The notes under the pieces were generated by a model. The model saw only the letters and a program-made list of their open reading frames with translations, was not told where the DNA came from and made no database searches. Of a DNA stretch of 64,000 bases, positions 53,601-61,791 are shown piece by piece; positions within the stretch are counted from its first letter, which is position 1; every line of letters begins with the position of its first letter. The DNA is from Algoriphagus sp. GTDB taxonomy: Bacteria; Bacteroidota; Bacteroidia; Cytophagales; Cyclobacteriaceae. The DNA lies in assembly GCF_013373065.1 (NCBI RefSeq), contig NZ_JABXIN010000003.1:304110-368109 (forward strand), in the 5' to 3' direction. The position numbers and the translations under genes were made by a program.

Positions 53601-53799
53601 TTGTGAGTTGGAAATGGAACTTTGGGTTTTTGATCGATGGGGACAGATTATTTATTCTGGAAATGAAGGCTGGGATGGCATGATTTCTGGGGTAGAGGCA
53701 CCGTCGGGAACATATTCCTATCGGGTCCAATATTCCTATTGGTTAAATGACCAATTACAGGTCGAAAACAAAACTGGGGCTTTTGCTCTTATTAGATAA
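50662..53799 (+). CDS. Giant secreted surface protein A: IgGFc-binding-like, PKD, SprB repeats, T9SS type B tail
   Basis: A 1045-residue protein. Signal peptide to about residue 23. An IgGFc-binding-like module follows to about 460 (STVGTEFWVGFMDNN; repeated strand motifs such as SSSGKIAVHAYN, ESTLLVIATEDDTEIEI, KKIAVFGGNK). A PKD domain lies at about 495-550 (VWDFGDGSS), then two PKD-like modules (about 555-735). Three SprB-type repeats each begin with a Cys-x-G pair (VSCSGEATGAIEL, VSCYGKPDGIVTL, PACPGESNGELFV). The C-terminal type B sorting domain has FDRWGQIIYSGNEGWDG and ends GAFALIR, but lacks the usual PNGDGxND opening. It should be exported by T9SS and held at the surface; ligand unknown. 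It is the first of three tandem paralogues. Confidence 0.85.
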   Translation: MGKFYLICLTICLFSFARIGYTQVSTVGTEFWVGFMDNNRIPPNNGNAGAPDFAVIIITANEDAQGTIEYRGRTSNFNLGAGQQYTLRIPSEDLDLLHRSSAVTENKGIYISSSGKIAVHAYNERFRSADGSVILPVTALGTDYYITSHFETLTANVTYNGNINDESTLLVIATEDDTEIEITPKVTTIGGGQAGVPNTIRLNRGQSYQLKAKADLTGTRVRVVGPNANECKKIAVFGGNKWTSVGNCGAANDHLFQQAYPVNTWGNSFVHVALSGRTSGELVKVLASEENTEVRVNGNLQGVIGRGEWLPLEFGINEHGKIETSKPTSVTVFSKSQECNQPNAPGALTGDPFMITYSPSEQFLKQLTFISLDLPSIVTHYVNIVVKAGTQNGTILDGTNVGGRFFPLPGDPNFMYARIEITQGVHRLSNAEGFAAYAYGFGELESYGYAAGAALDNLNFETEASYDFEVDGENVACLNEAADWTINPENPDFSYFVWDFGDGSSLKEGKEVSHTFTQPGEYEVTVLAALSPNSCDQQEEITFSVNVTASTAEIFGSESACPEVEELLYTIENLQNVDRVDFEVEGGELIEINDLSAVVRWGPANSNASLVAIPYNLNGCPGEPIVLPVTVNQRLEAQLPQGAQDVCFDLEATHFYSVSDASTGRSYNWNIEGGLIISGQGSSEIEVQWNQPGITGAVSYTVASLVDALCEGKSDVLEVKVQNEFLISTSEVIPVSCSGEATGAIELSVQGGVGPYQFEWSHDASLQDPRAESLSAGTYSVTVRDQLGCVQVLENIEIMEPAPLELSGIFPQSVSCYGKPDGIVTLDITGGVPPYSLDFDGVQIFSSTIQLMDLAQGTYDWIVTDSNGCSIPVSFEIVSPPALEVEVRLDKPACPGESNGELFVLPAGGVNPFVYTWDFNSTLGNQLIGVPKGKYAVSVRDASGCVSLGEGEVLEAAPAVRMPTGYFPDRDQDLFQGVSNCELEMELWVFDRWGQIIYSGNEGWDGMISGVEAPSGTYSYRVQYSYWLNDQLQVENKTGAFALIR

Positions 53800-53851
53800 A
53801 CTATTCAAAATCAGTTCAATCACCCAATTGACTATAATGATTTATTCGTAA

Positions 53852-56800
53852 ATGGTACACTCAAAAAGATTATTTTTAGTCTTTTTCGTGTGTATTTTGT
53901 TTTTGCTGAGTGGAAACGTTAAGGCTCAGTTAAGCACGTTTGGTAAGGAGTTCTATTTTGGGTTGATGGAAAACAACCGAAAAGAGAACAATATTGATAA
54001 GGCTGTAATTTCCATTACTGCTCGGGAAGAGGCTATTGGCTCAATTCAGTATTTAAACCAAACGGTAAATTTTTCTCTTGAAGCCAATGAGGTTTTTACC
54101 CATGAAATTCTTTCCACTGATATAGATATTCTTCACAGGAATTCAGGAGTTGTAGAAAAGAAAGGTGTAATAATTTCGTCTTCTGGTCAGGTTTCTGTTC
54201 ACGCTTTTAATTTAAGACGGACTAGCTCAGATGCTTCTGTCATTCTTCCGGTCAAGACTTTGGGTCGTGAATATCTGGTTACATCCCACTTCAATGATAT
54301 GTCTCTTTACGTGGATAATTTGGAGAGTACTCTACTTATCGTGGCGGTAGAAGATCAGACAAGAGTGGAGATTACACCATCAGTTAAAACGGTTGATGGA
54401 AAGCAAGCAGGCGTTCCATATGAAATTCTTCTTAATTCTCAGGAGAGTTATCAGTTGAAAGCTGAAGGGGATCTGACAGGGTCTTTTGTTAGGGTATTAG
54501 GTCCAGAAACTGATATTTGTAAGAAAGTCGCTGTTTTTGGTGGTAATAAGATGACGCAAGCTGGGGATTGCAATGGAACAGCAGATCATCTTTTCCAACA
54601 ATCTTATCCACTTTTTACTTGGGGAACATCTTTTATTCATGTTCCTATGTTGGATAAGTCATCCGGAGAATTAGTCAAGGTTCTAGCTTCTCAAGATGGA
54701 ACTCAAATAACTGTCGATGGGCAGGTCGTTCAAATCTTAAATGCGAGGGAGCATTTTACTTTCGATTTTGATGCTTCTAAACCGCTAGTACTTGAAGGTT
54801 CTAAGCCAATCAGTGTAACAGCAATAGCAAAAAGTCAGGATTGCGATTCCTCCGGATCTACTTTGGGTGACCCTACGATGATTTCCTACAACCCAAATAA
54901 TCATCGAATCAAGCAAATTGTATTTAATTCCTTACAGGGAAATGATTTTATAAGGCATTATGTGAATATCATTGTTCCTTCTGATGCTGTTGATCAAACG
55001 ATTTTAAATGGGAAGTCAGTGGGTTCTGAATTCTCAATTGTTCCAGGAAATCCAGCTTACTCCTTTGCAAGGATAAAAGTTGGTGGTGGTTTAAATTCGC
55101 TATCAAATCCCATCGGTTTGATAGCATATGCTTATGGATATGGTCTTAAGCTTTCATACGGGTTCTCAGCCGGAGCTAATTTTGAAGATACTGAATTTAC
55201 CATAGAGAGTGATTTTGGATTGGAGGATGAACATATCGCTTGCTTAGGCCAAGATGCTGCATGGGAAGTTTCTGCAAATAATCCCGAATACACCCAGTTT
55301 ATTTGGGATTTTGGAGATGGAAGTGATCCCAAAAGCGGAAAATTAGTCAATCATCGATTTGAAGAGGCAGGTACCTTTTTGGTGAAAGTAATGGCTTCTA
55401 ATGGGGCCGCAGGATGTCCTATAGAAAATGAGTTCGAATTTGAAGTCGTCGTCAAGGAAATTGAATTTGAAATCCTAGGAGCTGAGCAAGTTTGTGTCGG
55501 TTCAGAAGAAACCTATCAATTAGGGAACTTTTCCAATCTTGAAAAATTAGAGTGGCAAGACGTAATCGGAGGATCTGTAATCGACCAAAGTGAAACTTCC
55601 ATCACTATTGCTTGGCAAGAGGAAGTAGAGGATGCCGGGATTCTTTATGCAGGCTATTCTCCTGATGGTTGTGTAAGCGAACAGATGTTTTTTCCTGTTT
55701 CTTTTGGAGGGCAATCCATTGATGCTAGTCCTGAAGGATATACCTCTGTTTGTACTTCTGGTAATGAAGAGTTTCTCTATAATGTGCCTGCTGAATTTCA
55801 ACAAGGATCCTTTGAAATTGAATGGTTTGTAACTGGCGGTGAATTTGTATCAGGTCAAGGTGAATCAACTGTTTTGGTTAAATGGGAGAAAGATGCTCCC
55901 GAAAAATCCATCTATTTCACGGTTTTAGAAGAAAATCAATCTTGCGGAAAAGTTTCAGAAAAATTAGAAATAGATGAGGTTGATGAGGTGCCATTTGTTA
56001 ATCCAAAAATTTCTGGAACAAATGAAGTATGCCTAGGTACTGAAATTACTTATTCTTTTACCTCGGAAACCCCTTTCTCTACTTTGGATTGGCGTGACAT
56101 CAAAGGTGGAACAAAGGTAAGTGAAAGTGGAAATCAAGTAGTGATTCGATGGGAGTCTGAAGAAGAGGATATGGGATTCTCTTTACTTCCATATCATGAA
56201 AATGGTTGTCTTGGACCAATAGTGTCTTTTGATGTAATTGTAAAAGAATCTGAAGAGGCAGCTGCTCCTATCGGTAATCAGTTTTTATGCGGACCAGAAT
56301 TCATGGAGATGACCTATTCACTTCCTGAACAGGATGTTGAAGGAGAGGTTTCCTGGGTGATAAGCGGAGGCGAAATTGTAGGTTCCTCCGAAGGACAAAC
56401 TGTAAATGTAATTTGGGATTCAAATGCTTCCGAAAGATGGATTGGGTATTTGATTGATCCGACCGAAGCTAGTCAATGCCCTCTTGTTTCTAATAGACTT
56501 CAAATTGAAATAAGTGATCCAATTCAAATAAGTGATGTAATTGAAACATTGCCTTCTTGTCCAGGGGCAGCTGATGGGAAATTAGAGATTCAAGTAATTG
56601 GTGGCTCAGGAGAATATATTTTTGAATGGGATAATTATTCGGATGCCAAGGGTTCAGTATTAGAGAATATTTCCGCAGGAGAATATAAAGTGACAGTTTT
56701 TGATCTGAATAGCTGCGGTTTCGACACTTTTAATCTCTCTCTATCCGATCCTGAAGCAATGCGATTAGCAGAAGAATTGCGGCTTGTGCCCACCACTTGT

Positions 56801-57520
56801 GTTGATTCCAATGATGGAGGGTTTGTTGCTGTGATTTCTGGGGGGACACCTCCTTACAGGGTTGATGGATTTGATTTTAGCACAGATGGCCAATTGATAA
56901 CTGTAAAAGGATTGTCTCGTGGTAATTTTAGGTTGTTTGTGGAGGACGCTAAAGGATGTGCACTTCCTATTGAGGGGGAGATTTCAGGGCCTGAAGAATT
57001 ACAAGTTCGTTTTGTAGAAATCAGTGAAAGTTGTCCAGGTGGGAATTTCGGAAGGCTTGCTGTAGAAGTGGATGGGGGAGTAGGACCTTACCGGTACTCT
57101 TGGAGCTTACCGGAAGGAATTGCGGGAATAAATCGATCCGGTGAATCGGCATTTACCAATAATTCCATCAGTGATATGCCATCCGGTGAATATGAAGTAA
57201 TGATTACGGATAGCAATGGATGTCAAGTAAGGGCTTACGGAAGAATTCCTGAAACGCAGCCTCAAGTAAGGATGCCAACCGGCTATTTACCTACTGATGG
57301 ACTTTATTACCCGGTTTCCAATTGTAGCTTGGAGTATACCTTGAAAATTTTTGATCGTTGGGGGAACGTGATCTATACTGGCAATGAAGGATGGGATGGT
57401 TTGATTAATGGGAAAGAAGCGCCAACAGGAACATATACTTACCAGATCAGTTACCAATATAGATTAGGAGATCAGCTAGAAAATGAAAAAAAATCAGGAG
57501 TTTTCGTCCTAATCAGGTAA
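53852..57520 (+). CDS. Giant secreted surface protein B: IgGFc-binding-like, PKD, doubled PKD-like pair, SprB repeats, T9SS type B tail
   Basis: A 1222-residue paralogue of its neighbours, 52 bases after the first. Signal peptide to about residue 25 (LLSGNVKAQ), IgGFc-binding-like module starting STFGKEFYFGLMENN to about 450, PKD domain with IWDFGDGSD near 490-545. It then has four PKD-like modules: VCVGSEETYQL, VCTSGNEEFLY, VCLGTEITYSF and LCGPEFMEMTYSL open them. The paralogues have two, so one pair appears doubled and explains the extra 180 residues. Three SprB-type repeats follow (LPSCPGAADGKLEI, TTCVDSNDGGFVAV, ESCPGGNFGRLAV). The tail has FDRWGNVIYTGNEGWDG and ends GVFVLIR. Function as for the other two: a cell-surface binding protein by inference. 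Confidence 0.85.
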   Translation: MVHSKRLFLVFFVCILFLLSGNVKAQLSTFGKEFYFGLMENNRKENNIDKAVISITAREEAIGSIQYLNQTVNFSLEANEVFTHEILSTDIDILHRNSGVVEKKGVIISSSGQVSVHAFNLRRTSSDASVILPVKTLGREYLVTSHFNDMSLYVDNLESTLLIVAVEDQTRVEITPSVKTVDGKQAGVPYEILLNSQESYQLKAEGDLTGSFVRVLGPETDICKKVAVFGGNKMTQAGDCNGTADHLFQQSYPLFTWGTSFIHVPMLDKSSGELVKVLASQDGTQITVDGQVVQILNAREHFTFDFDASKPLVLEGSKPISVTAIAKSQDCDSSGSTLGDPTMISYNPNNHRIKQIVFNSLQGNDFIRHYVNIIVPSDAVDQTILNGKSVGSEFSIVPGNPAYSFARIKVGGGLNSLSNPIGLIAYAYGYGLKLSYGFSAGANFEDTEFTIESDFGLEDEHIACLGQDAAWEVSANNPEYTQFIWDFGDGSDPKSGKLVNHRFEEAGTFLVKVMASNGAAGCPIENEFEFEVVVKEIEFEILGAEQVCVGSEETYQLGNFSNLEKLEWQDVIGGSVIDQSETSITIAWQEEVEDAGILYAGYSPDGCVSEQMFFPVSFGGQSIDASPEGYTSVCTSGNEEFLYNVPAEFQQGSFEIEWFVTGGEFVSGQGESTVLVKWEKDAPEKSIYFTVLEENQSCGKVSEKLEIDEVDEVPFVNPKISGTNEVCLGTEITYSFTSETPFSTLDWRDIKGGTKVSESGNQVVIRWESEEEDMGFSLLPYHENGCLGPIVSFDVIVKESEEAAAPIGNQFLCGPEFMEMTYSLPEQDVEGEVSWVISGGEIVGSSEGQTVNVIWDSNASERWIGYLIDPTEASQCPLVSNRLQIEISDPIQISDVIETLPSCPGAADGKLEIQVIGGSGEYIFEWDNYSDAKGSVLENISAGEYKVTVFDLNSCGFDTFNLSLSDPEAMRLAEELRLVPTTCVDSNDGGFVAVISGGTPPYRVDGFDFSTDGQLITVKGLSRGNFRLFVEDAKGCALPIEGEISGPEELQVRFVEISESCPGGNFGRLAVEVDGGVGPYRYSWSLPEGIAGINRSGESAFTNNSISDMPSGEYEVMITDSNGCQVRAYGRIPETQPQVRMPTGYLPTDGLYYPVSNCSLEYTLKIFDRWGNVIYTGNEGWDGLINGKEAPTGTYTYQISYQYRLGDQLENEKKSGVFVLIR

Positions 57521-57551
57521 ATTTCATTTTGTACAAAATAGAAGTTGGTCC

Positions 57552-60500
57552 ATGAATTGGAGGCTGTGGGTTTCTTTACTTTTTTTTATCAAGGCTTTTT
57601 GGTTTGATTCCATCATTGTACAAGCTCAAATCAATACCATCGGAAGGGATTTTTATGTCGGTTTCATGGATAATAACCGACGAAATTCACAACCTGATCG
57701 AGTCGTAATTATCATTACTGCGGTTGAAAAATCAGCTGGTACTATTCAAACCCCCAAGCAATCCATTCCCTTTACTTTGGAAGCCGGTGAGCAATTAATG
57801 CAGGAATTTGATGGGAATGAAGAAGGTGTAATTCATCGAGAAAGCGGGAAAGTGGAATATCGGCCTTTTCGAGTCACTTCTTCGGGAGATTTGACCGTCC
57901 ATGCGATTAATGGGCGTGAATATAGTACCGATGGGACGGTGATACTACCTACTTCGGCTTTGAGTACAGAGTATTTGGTGATGGCTCACTTCGATACATT
58001 TGGGCCGGGTCAGAACCCTGGAAGTAATCAAAATTTTGAGAGTACACTGTTGGTAGTAGCTACTGAAAATGACACTCAGATTGAAATTATTCCTTCTGCA
58101 CCTACCGTCAATACTATTCCTGCAGGTGCCCCCATCCAATTTTCATTGGATGCAGGGGAGAGTTATCAGATCAAGGCAAATGGAGATTTGACAGGTTCTC
58201 GTGTAAGAGTTTTGAACCCATCAGCCGACTCTTGCAAATTGTTAGCAGTATTTGGAGGGAATAAAACGAGTAGTGCCGGAGATTGTGGGACGAGCGGCGA
58301 TCATATTTTTCAGCAAGCCTATCCATTGGAAAGTTGGGGGAAGGAATACATTCACATTCCCTTGGCAGGACGAACATCCGGTGAGATTGTCAAAGTTTTG
58401 GCTTCGCAAGATGGGACAGAGGTGCGTGTAAATGGAGCCGTAAGAGCAACTTTGGATGCTAGGGAATACATCCGTTTTGAATTCGGTAAAAATGAATTGG
58501 CATTTATAGAAACATCCAAACCCAGTAGCGTAGCGGTTATAGCAAAGAGTGGTGCTTGTAATGAATTTGGAGTTGCTCCCTTAGGAGACCCAAGTTTGTT
58601 TTTGCTCAGCCCCAATTCTCAATTGCTTCGATCCATCACTTTTTCAACAGGAAAACTTATTGGTGGATTTAATCAGAATATAGAGCACTATCTGACGGTT
58701 TTGGTTCCGAGTGGATCTGAAAGTGGAACTGAATTAAATGGAGTTAACATTGAAGGTCAATTTCAGGAAGCATTATCCACTGGGTTTTCCTATGCAAGGA
58801 TCAAAGTTCCTTTTGGTGTGAATAGGCTTTCAAACCCTGAAGGATTTATTGCTTATGTGTATGGATCTGGTTCTATCGAATCTTACGGGTTTGCTGTGGG
58901 AGCTAGTTTGGAAAATGTTCAATATGAAACAGAGACTACCTATGATTTTGAGGTTGAGGGGGAACGGGTAGCATGTTTAAATCAGGAAGGAACTTGGGAG
59001 ATTTTTCCGGATGATTCGCGGTTTAAAGAATTTGCTTGGGATTTTGGTGATGGATCTGAGTTGAAGGATGGGAAGTCGATTAACCACACCTATTCGGGTG
59101 AAGGGTCCTATGAGGTCATTGTATTTGCCTCGACCGGAGAAGGGAGTTGTGATAGTGAAACCAAGTTTATTTTCGAAATCGAGGTTACTGTTGTTACTGC
59201 AGAATTGGAGGGTCCAAACTCGCTTTGTCCTAACAGTGCAGGAATTTCCTATCGCCTCGAGAATATGGAAGGGGTTTCTGAGGTAATTTGGGAAGTAGTA
59301 GGGGGAAGCTATACAGTAATCAATGATTTTGAGATTCAGGTTGATTGGGCTGATGCGAATCCGGATGCATTTGTTCGTGCAATCCCTGTTGCTGAAAATG
59401 GTTGTTTAGGACCTCTAATGGAAGTCCCTGTTGTTCTTGAAGATGATATTTCACCAGAAAAACCGGAAGGTCAGCCAGGAATTTGTGGAACTGATACTGG
59501 GCCATTTACCTATTCAATTCCTTTTCCCCAAACCGGAAAAGAATACCTATGGTATTTAACAGGCGGTAGCTTTGTTGGTTCCGATGAAGGAGAGTCTGTG
59601 GAGGTAATTTGGGATTTAAATGCACCAATTCGAAGTCTTTTTTATGAGGAAAGAATTCCTGGTGGAGGTACTTGTTTTGGGACCTCAGAAGTGTTGGAAT
59701 TGGGTTTCTTTCCAATTCTTGAAGTAGAAGAAGGTGAATTAAATAGCCCGACCTGCCCCGGAAATGCTGATGGTGAAATAAGCTTGGAGGTTCAAGGTGG
59801 TTCTGGAGAGTTTACTTATTCCTGGAGTCATGATTCTAATTTAGACGAACCGCGAGCGATAGGCCTCGTTCCAGGAACTTATGAAGTCATTGTGACAGAT
59901 TTATTGGGCTGTGGTCAGGAAGTATTGAATTTTGTCCTAGAAGATCCAGAACCTATTTCAATTATTTCTGAGTCGAAAATCCAACCTACCTGTAACCAAA
60001 ATAAAGATGGGGAATTTTCTTTTGAGCTAAGCGGTGGAACTCCGCCGTTTCAGGTTTCGGGTTTTGACACAGAATGGGATGGAGGAATTCTGACAGTTTT
60101 TGGCATCGGATTAGGGGAAGTGGCGTTTGACATTACAGACCAAAACGGTTGTGCACTTGTGTTCTCCGGACAGATGGATGCGCCGGCTCCTTTGGAAATT
60201 GAATTTGAAGAATTGACCCCAGGATGTCCGGGAGGTATTGATGGGTCTATCCGAGTATTAATTGAAGGAGGTACGCCACCATATCAAATTCAATGGGAAA
60301 ATGGATTTTCCGGGGAATTGCTAAGCAATTTATCTTCTGGAGAATATGAGGTAGAAATTACAGATGCTAATGGCTGTGTGGTTTCAGGAACAGGTCGGGT
60401 GTCAGAAGCGAGGCCATCAGTAAGAATGCCAAGTGGCTTTCTTCCTTCCGAAGGGCCTTATCAGCCAATTTCAAATTGTAGTATTTCATATGAGTTGTTT

Positions 60501-60674
60501 GTATTTGACCGTTGGGGGCAAGTGATTTTTTCTGGGGCAGAGGGCTGGAACGGATTGTTCAAAGGCGAATCTATGCCTACTGGTGTTTATACCTATTTGC
60601 TACGCTACCAATATTCATTGGACACGGGTATAGAAAATGATCAAATTACCGGAGCATTTACACTGATTGATTAA
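57552..60674 (+). CDS. Giant secreted surface protein C: IgGFc-binding-like, PKD, SprB repeats, T9SS type B tail
   Basis: A 1040-residue third paralogue, 31 bases after the second. Signal peptide to about residue 27 (IIVQAQ), module beginning NTIGRDFYVGFMDNNRR to about 455, with SSGDLTVHAING, ESTLLVVATENDTQIEI and KLLAVFGGNK in the same order as in the two upstream proteins. PKD domain AWDFGDGSE near 495-550, two PKD-like modules, three SprB-type repeats (SPTCPGNADGEISL, QPTCNQNKDGEFSF, TPGCPGGIDGSIRV), and a type B tail with FDRWGQVIFSGAEGWNG ending GAFTLID rather than LIR. It lies last in the set and is followed by galE after 61 bases. Likely surface-anchored through T9SS; ligand not known. 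Confidence 0.85.
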   Translation: MNWRLWVSLLFFIKAFWFDSIIVQAQINTIGRDFYVGFMDNNRRNSQPDRVVIIITAVEKSAGTIQTPKQSIPFTLEAGEQLMQEFDGNEEGVIHRESGKVEYRPFRVTSSGDLTVHAINGREYSTDGTVILPTSALSTEYLVMAHFDTFGPGQNPGSNQNFESTLLVVATENDTQIEIIPSAPTVNTIPAGAPIQFSLDAGESYQIKANGDLTGSRVRVLNPSADSCKLLAVFGGNKTSSAGDCGTSGDHIFQQAYPLESWGKEYIHIPLAGRTSGEIVKVLASQDGTEVRVNGAVRATLDAREYIRFEFGKNELAFIETSKPSSVAVIAKSGACNEFGVAPLGDPSLFLLSPNSQLLRSITFSTGKLIGGFNQNIEHYLTVLVPSGSESGTELNGVNIEGQFQEALSTGFSYARIKVPFGVNRLSNPEGFIAYVYGSGSIESYGFAVGASLENVQYETETTYDFEVEGERVACLNQEGTWEIFPDDSRFKEFAWDFGDGSELKDGKSINHTYSGEGSYEVIVFASTGEGSCDSETKFIFEIEVTVVTAELEGPNSLCPNSAGISYRLENMEGVSEVIWEVVGGSYTVINDFEIQVDWADANPDAFVRAIPVAENGCLGPLMEVPVVLEDDISPEKPEGQPGICGTDTGPFTYSIPFPQTGKEYLWYLTGGSFVGSDEGESVEVIWDLNAPIRSLFYEERIPGGGTCFGTSEVLELGFFPILEVEEGELNSPTCPGNADGEISLEVQGGSGEFTYSWSHDSNLDEPRAIGLVPGTYEVIVTDLLGCGQEVLNFVLEDPEPISIISESKIQPTCNQNKDGEFSFELSGGTPPFQVSGFDTEWDGGILTVFGIGLGEVAFDITDQNGCALVFSGQMDAPAPLEIEFEELTPGCPGGIDGSIRVLIEGGTPPYQIQWENGFSGELLSNLSSGEYEVEITDANGCVVSGTGRVSEARPSVRMPSGFLPSEGPYQPISNCSISYELFVFDRWGQVIFSGAEGWNGLFKGESMPTGVYTYLLRYQYSLDTGIENDQITGAFTLID

Positions 60675-60708
60675 GTGTGGTTTTTCGAGGTTCTCAAAAA
60701 TTCTTTAA

Positions 60709-60716
60709 TAGTTTTG
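60709..60716 (+). promoter_or_regulatory. Candidate -7 box of galE
   Basis: TAGTTTTG fits TAnnTTTG, 19 bases before the galE ATG. The -33 position has no TTTG, so support is partial; read-through from the giant-protein genes is also possible, as no terminator separates them. Confidence 0.4.
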
Positions 60717-60735
60717 TGTAAAATTTTTGTGATTC

Positions 60736-61749
60736 ATGAAGAATATTTTGATTACAGGTGGAGCTGGTTATATCGGTTCCCATACTGCGGTTGAATTAAT
60801 CAAAGCTGGTTTCAATCCAATCATTATTGATGACCTTTCTAATTCTCAGCAAACTGTCTTAGAGAGGCTTAGGGAAATAACTGGAAAAGAAATTCCATTC
60901 TATTTTGGGGATTGTGGAGATCGATCGCTGTTGAATAAGATTTCTGAGGATTTTGAATTATCGGGAGTGATTCATTTTGCTGCCTTTAAAGCAGTGGGAG
61001 AGAGTACCCAGGAACCCTTAAAATATTATAAAAATAATGTAGGTTCCCTTTTGGTGCTTTTGGAGTTTATGGAAGATCTAGGAATTCCTGATTTGGTTTT
61101 TTCCTCTTCCTGTACGGTATATGGTCAGCCTGACACTCTACCTGTCACCGAAGATACTCCTCGAAAAGAGGCAGAAAGTCCTTATGGGAATACCAAAAAA
61201 GTATGCGAAGATATTTTGGTTGATTTGATAAAAAGTAAATCCGGTTTGAGAATTATTTCACTTCGGTATTTTAATCCAATTGGGGCTCATCTGAGCGGAA
61301 AAATCGGTGAGTTACCAAGTGGTGTGCCAAATAACTTGGTTCCCTTTGTCACTCAAACAGCTGCTGGCATTCGTGAAAAGTTGACGGTTTTTGGAGATGA
61401 TTATGATACACCAGATGGATCTTGTGTTCGTGATTTTATCCATGTAGTTGATTTAGCTGATGCTCATGTCAAAGCCTTGGAGTTTTTAGAAAATAAGCCT
61501 ACTAGTTTTTATGAGGTTTTCAATGTGGGGACAGGAAATGGGAATACTGTATTGGAGGTTATCCAAACTTTTGAAGAAGTAAATGGTCTTAAATTAAATT
61601 ATGAAATTGGGTCAAGAAGACCAGGTGACGTGGTCAAAATTTGGGCAGATACATCGAAAATCAATAAAGTTTTAGGTTGGTACCCTCAGTATTCTTTGGC
61701 AGATTCATTAAGGGATAGTTGGAATTGGGAGAAAAACCTGAAAAACTAA
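60736..61749 (+). CDS. galE: UDP-glucose 4-epimerase
   Basis: A 337-residue extended short-chain dehydrogenase that interconverts UDP-glucose and UDP-galactose. NAD-binding motif ITGGAGYIGSHTAVELIKAG (5-24), DDLSNS, GVIHFAAFKAVGES, the catalytic Ser/Thr region FSSSCTVYG and YGNTKKVCED with Tyr and Lys, then RYFNPIGAHLSG and GTGNGNTVLEVI. The wording is that of true GalE rather than generic NDP-sugar epimerases. Directly downstream of the surface-protein cluster, it may supply sugar nucleotides for surface glycans, but this link is only positional. It is closed by a strong terminator. Confidence 0.94.
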   Translation: MKNILITGGAGYIGSHTAVELIKAGFNPIIIDDLSNSQQTVLERLREITGKEIPFYFGDCGDRSLLNKISEDFELSGVIHFAAFKAVGESTQEPLKYYKNNVGSLLVLLEFMEDLGIPDLVFSSSCTVYGQPDTLPVTEDTPRKEAESPYGNTKKVCEDILVDLIKSKSGLRIISLRYFNPIGAHLSGKIGELPSGVPNNLVPFVTQTAAGIREKLTVFGDDYDTPDGSCVRDFIHVVDLADAHVKALEFLENKPTSFYEVFNVGTGNGNTVLEVIQTFEEVNGLKLNYEIGSRRPGDVVKIWADTSKINKVLGWYPQYSLADSLRDSWNWEKNLKN

Positions 61750-61755
61750 TAAAAG

Positions 61756-61789
61756 GAGGCTGTCTCATAGTAGGGACAGCCTCTTTTTT
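61756..61789. terminator. Intrinsic terminator after galE
   Basis: Stem GAGGCTGTC/GACAGCCTC with a 10-base loop and six T on the plus strand. It lies between convergent galE and the gamma-glutamyltransferase gene, and may act for both. Confidence 0.85.
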
Positions 61790-61791
61790 GA

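Noticed and set aside
50662..60674. CRISPR-like or DNA tandem repeats in the giant genes
   Set aside because: Repetition is at protein-domain level (SprB and PKD modules); no regularly spaced identical DNA units are seen.
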